Part shown: positions 6,153 through 7,528 of the stretch, piece after piece
Layout of the letters: each line of letters starts with the position of its first letter
Numbering within the stretch: position 1 is the stretch's first letter
Assembly (NCBI GenBank): GCA_965223305.1
Contig: CBDCWT010000018.1
Location: forward strand, 1 to 7,528
DNA from: CBDCWT01 sp965223305
GTDB lineage: Bacteria; Planctomycetota; Planctomycetia; Pirellulales; Pirellulaceae
Reading direction: 5' to 3'
Length of the DNA stretch: 7,528 bases
The notes under the pieces: model-generated
Told to the model about the DNA's origin: nothing
Seen by the model: only the letters and a program-made list of their open reading frames with translations
Database searches by the model: none
Made by a program: the position numbers and the translations under genes

Positions 6153-6374
6153 TCGTAGCAAACGACTGGGACGAGAACTGTCATCACGTCGGTGCAGTTG
6201 GAACGGTGCCATTGAGAGGTCGCGGTTTCAACTCTCCACTCCAGCGGACGGAAACCAACAACGAAGGCCAACTTAGAAAGAACGAGTTCGTCACCCGCAA
6301 GAAACTCAAGAACAGGACGTTGGACCGAGGGGCGTTGGACAGAGTTAGTCTAGCGGAAACTTCACGAGGTGCAT

Positions 6375-7031
6375 TCACGGCAACTGTTCTTCTTCGCGCG
6401 CCCGCTGCACGAGGTTGTCAAATGCAACCACATAGCTCCCGTGAACTTCTGACAGGTGCCGGCGAATGGAGTCAACCTGATCTGGATTGGCGGCAAGAAG
6501 CTTGATCACGTCAGCCTCATCCTGTGCACGACCGGCGGCGAGCTTCAACTCAACTAACGATGGTAGTAGCATGTACCGCAACCTCGAGCCGCGCGCACCC
6601 ATTTTCTCGGGATGTGGAATCGTCGTCGGCGCCGGTTTGCTGGGAGTTCCCGGTGTTTCACCCTCAGGCAGGACGTCAACCTTCACGTCCGTTTTCGTAT
6701 GAAGCAGTTTGGGCCAACGGCCTGGTGCAACAGACAAGATGCTGAATCCAGAAACCGACGCCACACGCAGAAATTCCTCAACTTTCGTCGCCGGCAACAC
6801 GATGTCAACATCTTGCGTCACCCGCCCAACGTAGCCGTGTCTCCAGACAGCCCAACCGCCCCCGACAACCGACTCGCAGTCGATGATCGCCAGCAAGTGG
6901 TCCACAGCCTGGATGACTCGGCCGTAGCGACCAGGTAGATCTTGCGGTTCCAGCATACTGTCTTTCCCTCGCCGAAGTTGCTCGGCCAGTTTCAATTGCT
7001 CCGTAAGATACTCGTGCGTAACTTGCGCCAT
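6375..7031 (-). CDS. Nucleotidyltransferase-fold protein (AbiEii-like), orphan
   Basis: The protein has 218 aa from ATG 7031. GAGG lies 9 nt upstream (7041-7044). It has no signal peptide or membrane segment. Residues 1-50 are helical. The signature GGGWAVWRHGYVGRVTQDVDIVLP spans 57-80: GG-W, then R70, T72 and the Asp pair D74/D76 that would bind metal and nucleotide. A third Asp is probably D119 in VKVDVLP. The C-terminal part LPSLVELKLAAGRAQDEADVIKLL (156-179) is the usual helical tail of small nucleotidyltransferases related to AbiEii and other minimal NTases. Such proteins transfer nucleotides to RNA or protein targets, and some are toxins of toxin-antitoxin pairs. No antitoxin-type gene flanks it, so this role is not supported here. 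The 263-bp gap to the next leftward gene argues against an operon. The sequence just upstream is a palindromic mobile-like element (7100-7281). Confidence 0.85.
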   Translation of the reverse strand: MAQVTHEYLTEQLKLAEQLRRGKDSMLEPQDLPGRYGRVIQAVDHLLAIIDCESVVGGGWAVWRHGYVGRVTQDVDIVLPATKVEEFLRVASVSGFSILSVAPGRWPKLLHTKTDVKVDVLPEGETPGTPSKPAPTTIPHPEKMGARGSRLRYMLLPSLVELKLAAGRAQDEADVIKLLAANPDQVDSIRRHLSEVHGSYVVAFDNLVQRAREEEQLP

Positions 7032-7099
7032 AGCAAAACACCTCGACGGTTATCTGCTAGTCCTGCCTCGCATCCAACGAGGATTGGACGCAGACCGCC

Positions 7100-7281
7100 T
7101 TAACCCGAATTATTCATGAGCGATCTGCTGCGAGGTCGTAAGTCCATCCGTGGCTTCGTCATGCTTCACAATTCTCCCTCGACGTATTGCTACAATACGC
7201 CTGCGGAAGAATTGCTCGCCTTCCTTGCCACGAACGTACTTACAACCTCTCGCCACGATCTTCATGAATAATCCGGGTTAA
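7100..7281. mobile_element. Palindromic MITE-like element flanked by TTAA
   Basis: The 182-bp block is an imperfect inverted repeat over its whole length. The outermost 20 bases match at 19 of 20: TTAACCCG(A/G)ATTATTCATGA at 7100-7119 against the reverse complement of 7262-7281. Further in, GAGGTCGTAAGT (7132-7143) mirrors a GAGGTTGTAAGT copy, and CCGTGGC mirrors TCGTGGC. The centre is CGTATTG-CTA-CAATACG (7183-7199), with the symmetry point at 7190-7191. It has no coding capacity. TTAA at both ends fits a 4-base target duplication, with CCCGRATTATTCATGA as terminal repeat. TTAA targeting is known in IS1380-like elements, so mobilisation by such a transposase is a guess. Confidence 0.7.
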
Positions 7282-7528
7282 AGATCGCGCGCCGGACTTA
7301 CCTTCGGGTATCATACCCGGAATGGGTCCCACAAATCGACTATGCTCAGCGTGAGTTGAAACAGACGGTGACCGCTCAATTTCCGTCTTTGACGACCCGA
7401 AAAGTACGGTTGTCCGCGCTCTTCAACGCAACTGCGTGAAAGAAGAGCTCGTCGGGTAAGCCAGGTCCACAGGGAAAATGAAGTGTACCCACTAAGAAGT
7501 GCTTACGCGGCAGATAGTCCTTTTCGAT
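7282..7528. other. Window end, no supported gene
   Basis: No open frame here looks coding on either strand. CGGGTAT-C-ATACCCG (7305-7319) is a perfect 7-bp stem with almost no loop; it may be another small dispersed palindrome. Nothing else is recognisable before the window ends. Confidence 0.4.

Noticed and set aside
6215..6236. GTTGAAAC string (minus strand) reminiscent of a CRISPR repeat end
   Set aside because: It occurs once, with no regularly spaced copies and no cas genes.
5587..6276. 229-codon plus-strand open frame
   Set aside because: It lies antisense to the start of the well-supported DMFase-like gene and its translation is Arg/His-rich noise.
6375..7031. A toxin-antitoxin or phage-defence locus around the AbiEii-like nucleotidyltransferase
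   Set aside because: No antitoxin-like gene is adjacent on either side in this window; the fold alone does not establish such a role.

Overview
The window most likely comes from a planctomycete (Planctomycetota, Pirellulales-like). This is inferred from the style of the genes: a signal peptidase I relative with an N-terminal multi-pass membrane domain and a Cys-rich insertion, a secreted TPR-like protein, and a secreted DMFase-like protein. It is also inferred from the many short palindromic repeats in the spacers. No rRNA, tRNA or marker gene is present, so the assignment is not proven.

Layout. 1-617 has no gene I can support and holds three repeat elements. 618-1784 (-) is an unrecognised 388-aa protein with a basic, coiled-coil C-terminal part. 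1877-2725 (-) is a TPR-like helical protein. Its frame continues upstream, through a single TGA at 2813-2815, to a signal peptide with its own ATG (2893) and Shine-Dalgarno. Directly behind that TGA lies a 39-nt two-stem hairpin. 2894-3560 is a gene-poor, repeat-bearing spacer. 3561-4586 (+) is a four-TM, S26-family signal-peptidase-like protein that keeps the catalytic Ser but has Leu where the catalytic Lys should be. A 130-bp convergent spacer with hairpins separates it from 4717-6111 (-), a secreted protein of the N,N-dimethylformamidase large-subunit type. 6375-7031 (-) is an orphan nucleotidyltransferase-fold protein. 7100-7281 is a 182-bp near-perfectly symmetric palindrome with TTAA at both ends, which looks like a MITE. 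7282-7528 has no recognisable gene.

The genes do not form an obvious operon or pathway. Three of the five products point to the cell envelope or its outside: the TPR-like protein, the signal peptidase relative and the DMFase-like protein. The other two, the 388-aa protein and the nucleotidyltransferase, look cytoplasmic. The strongest candidate for something undescribed is the in-frame TGA followed by a SECIS-like hairpin in the TPR-like gene. It could be recoding, a leader peptide with internal reinitiation, a nonsense mutation or a sequencing error, and sequence alone cannot decide. The Lys-less signal peptidase relative and the palindromic TTAA element come next.
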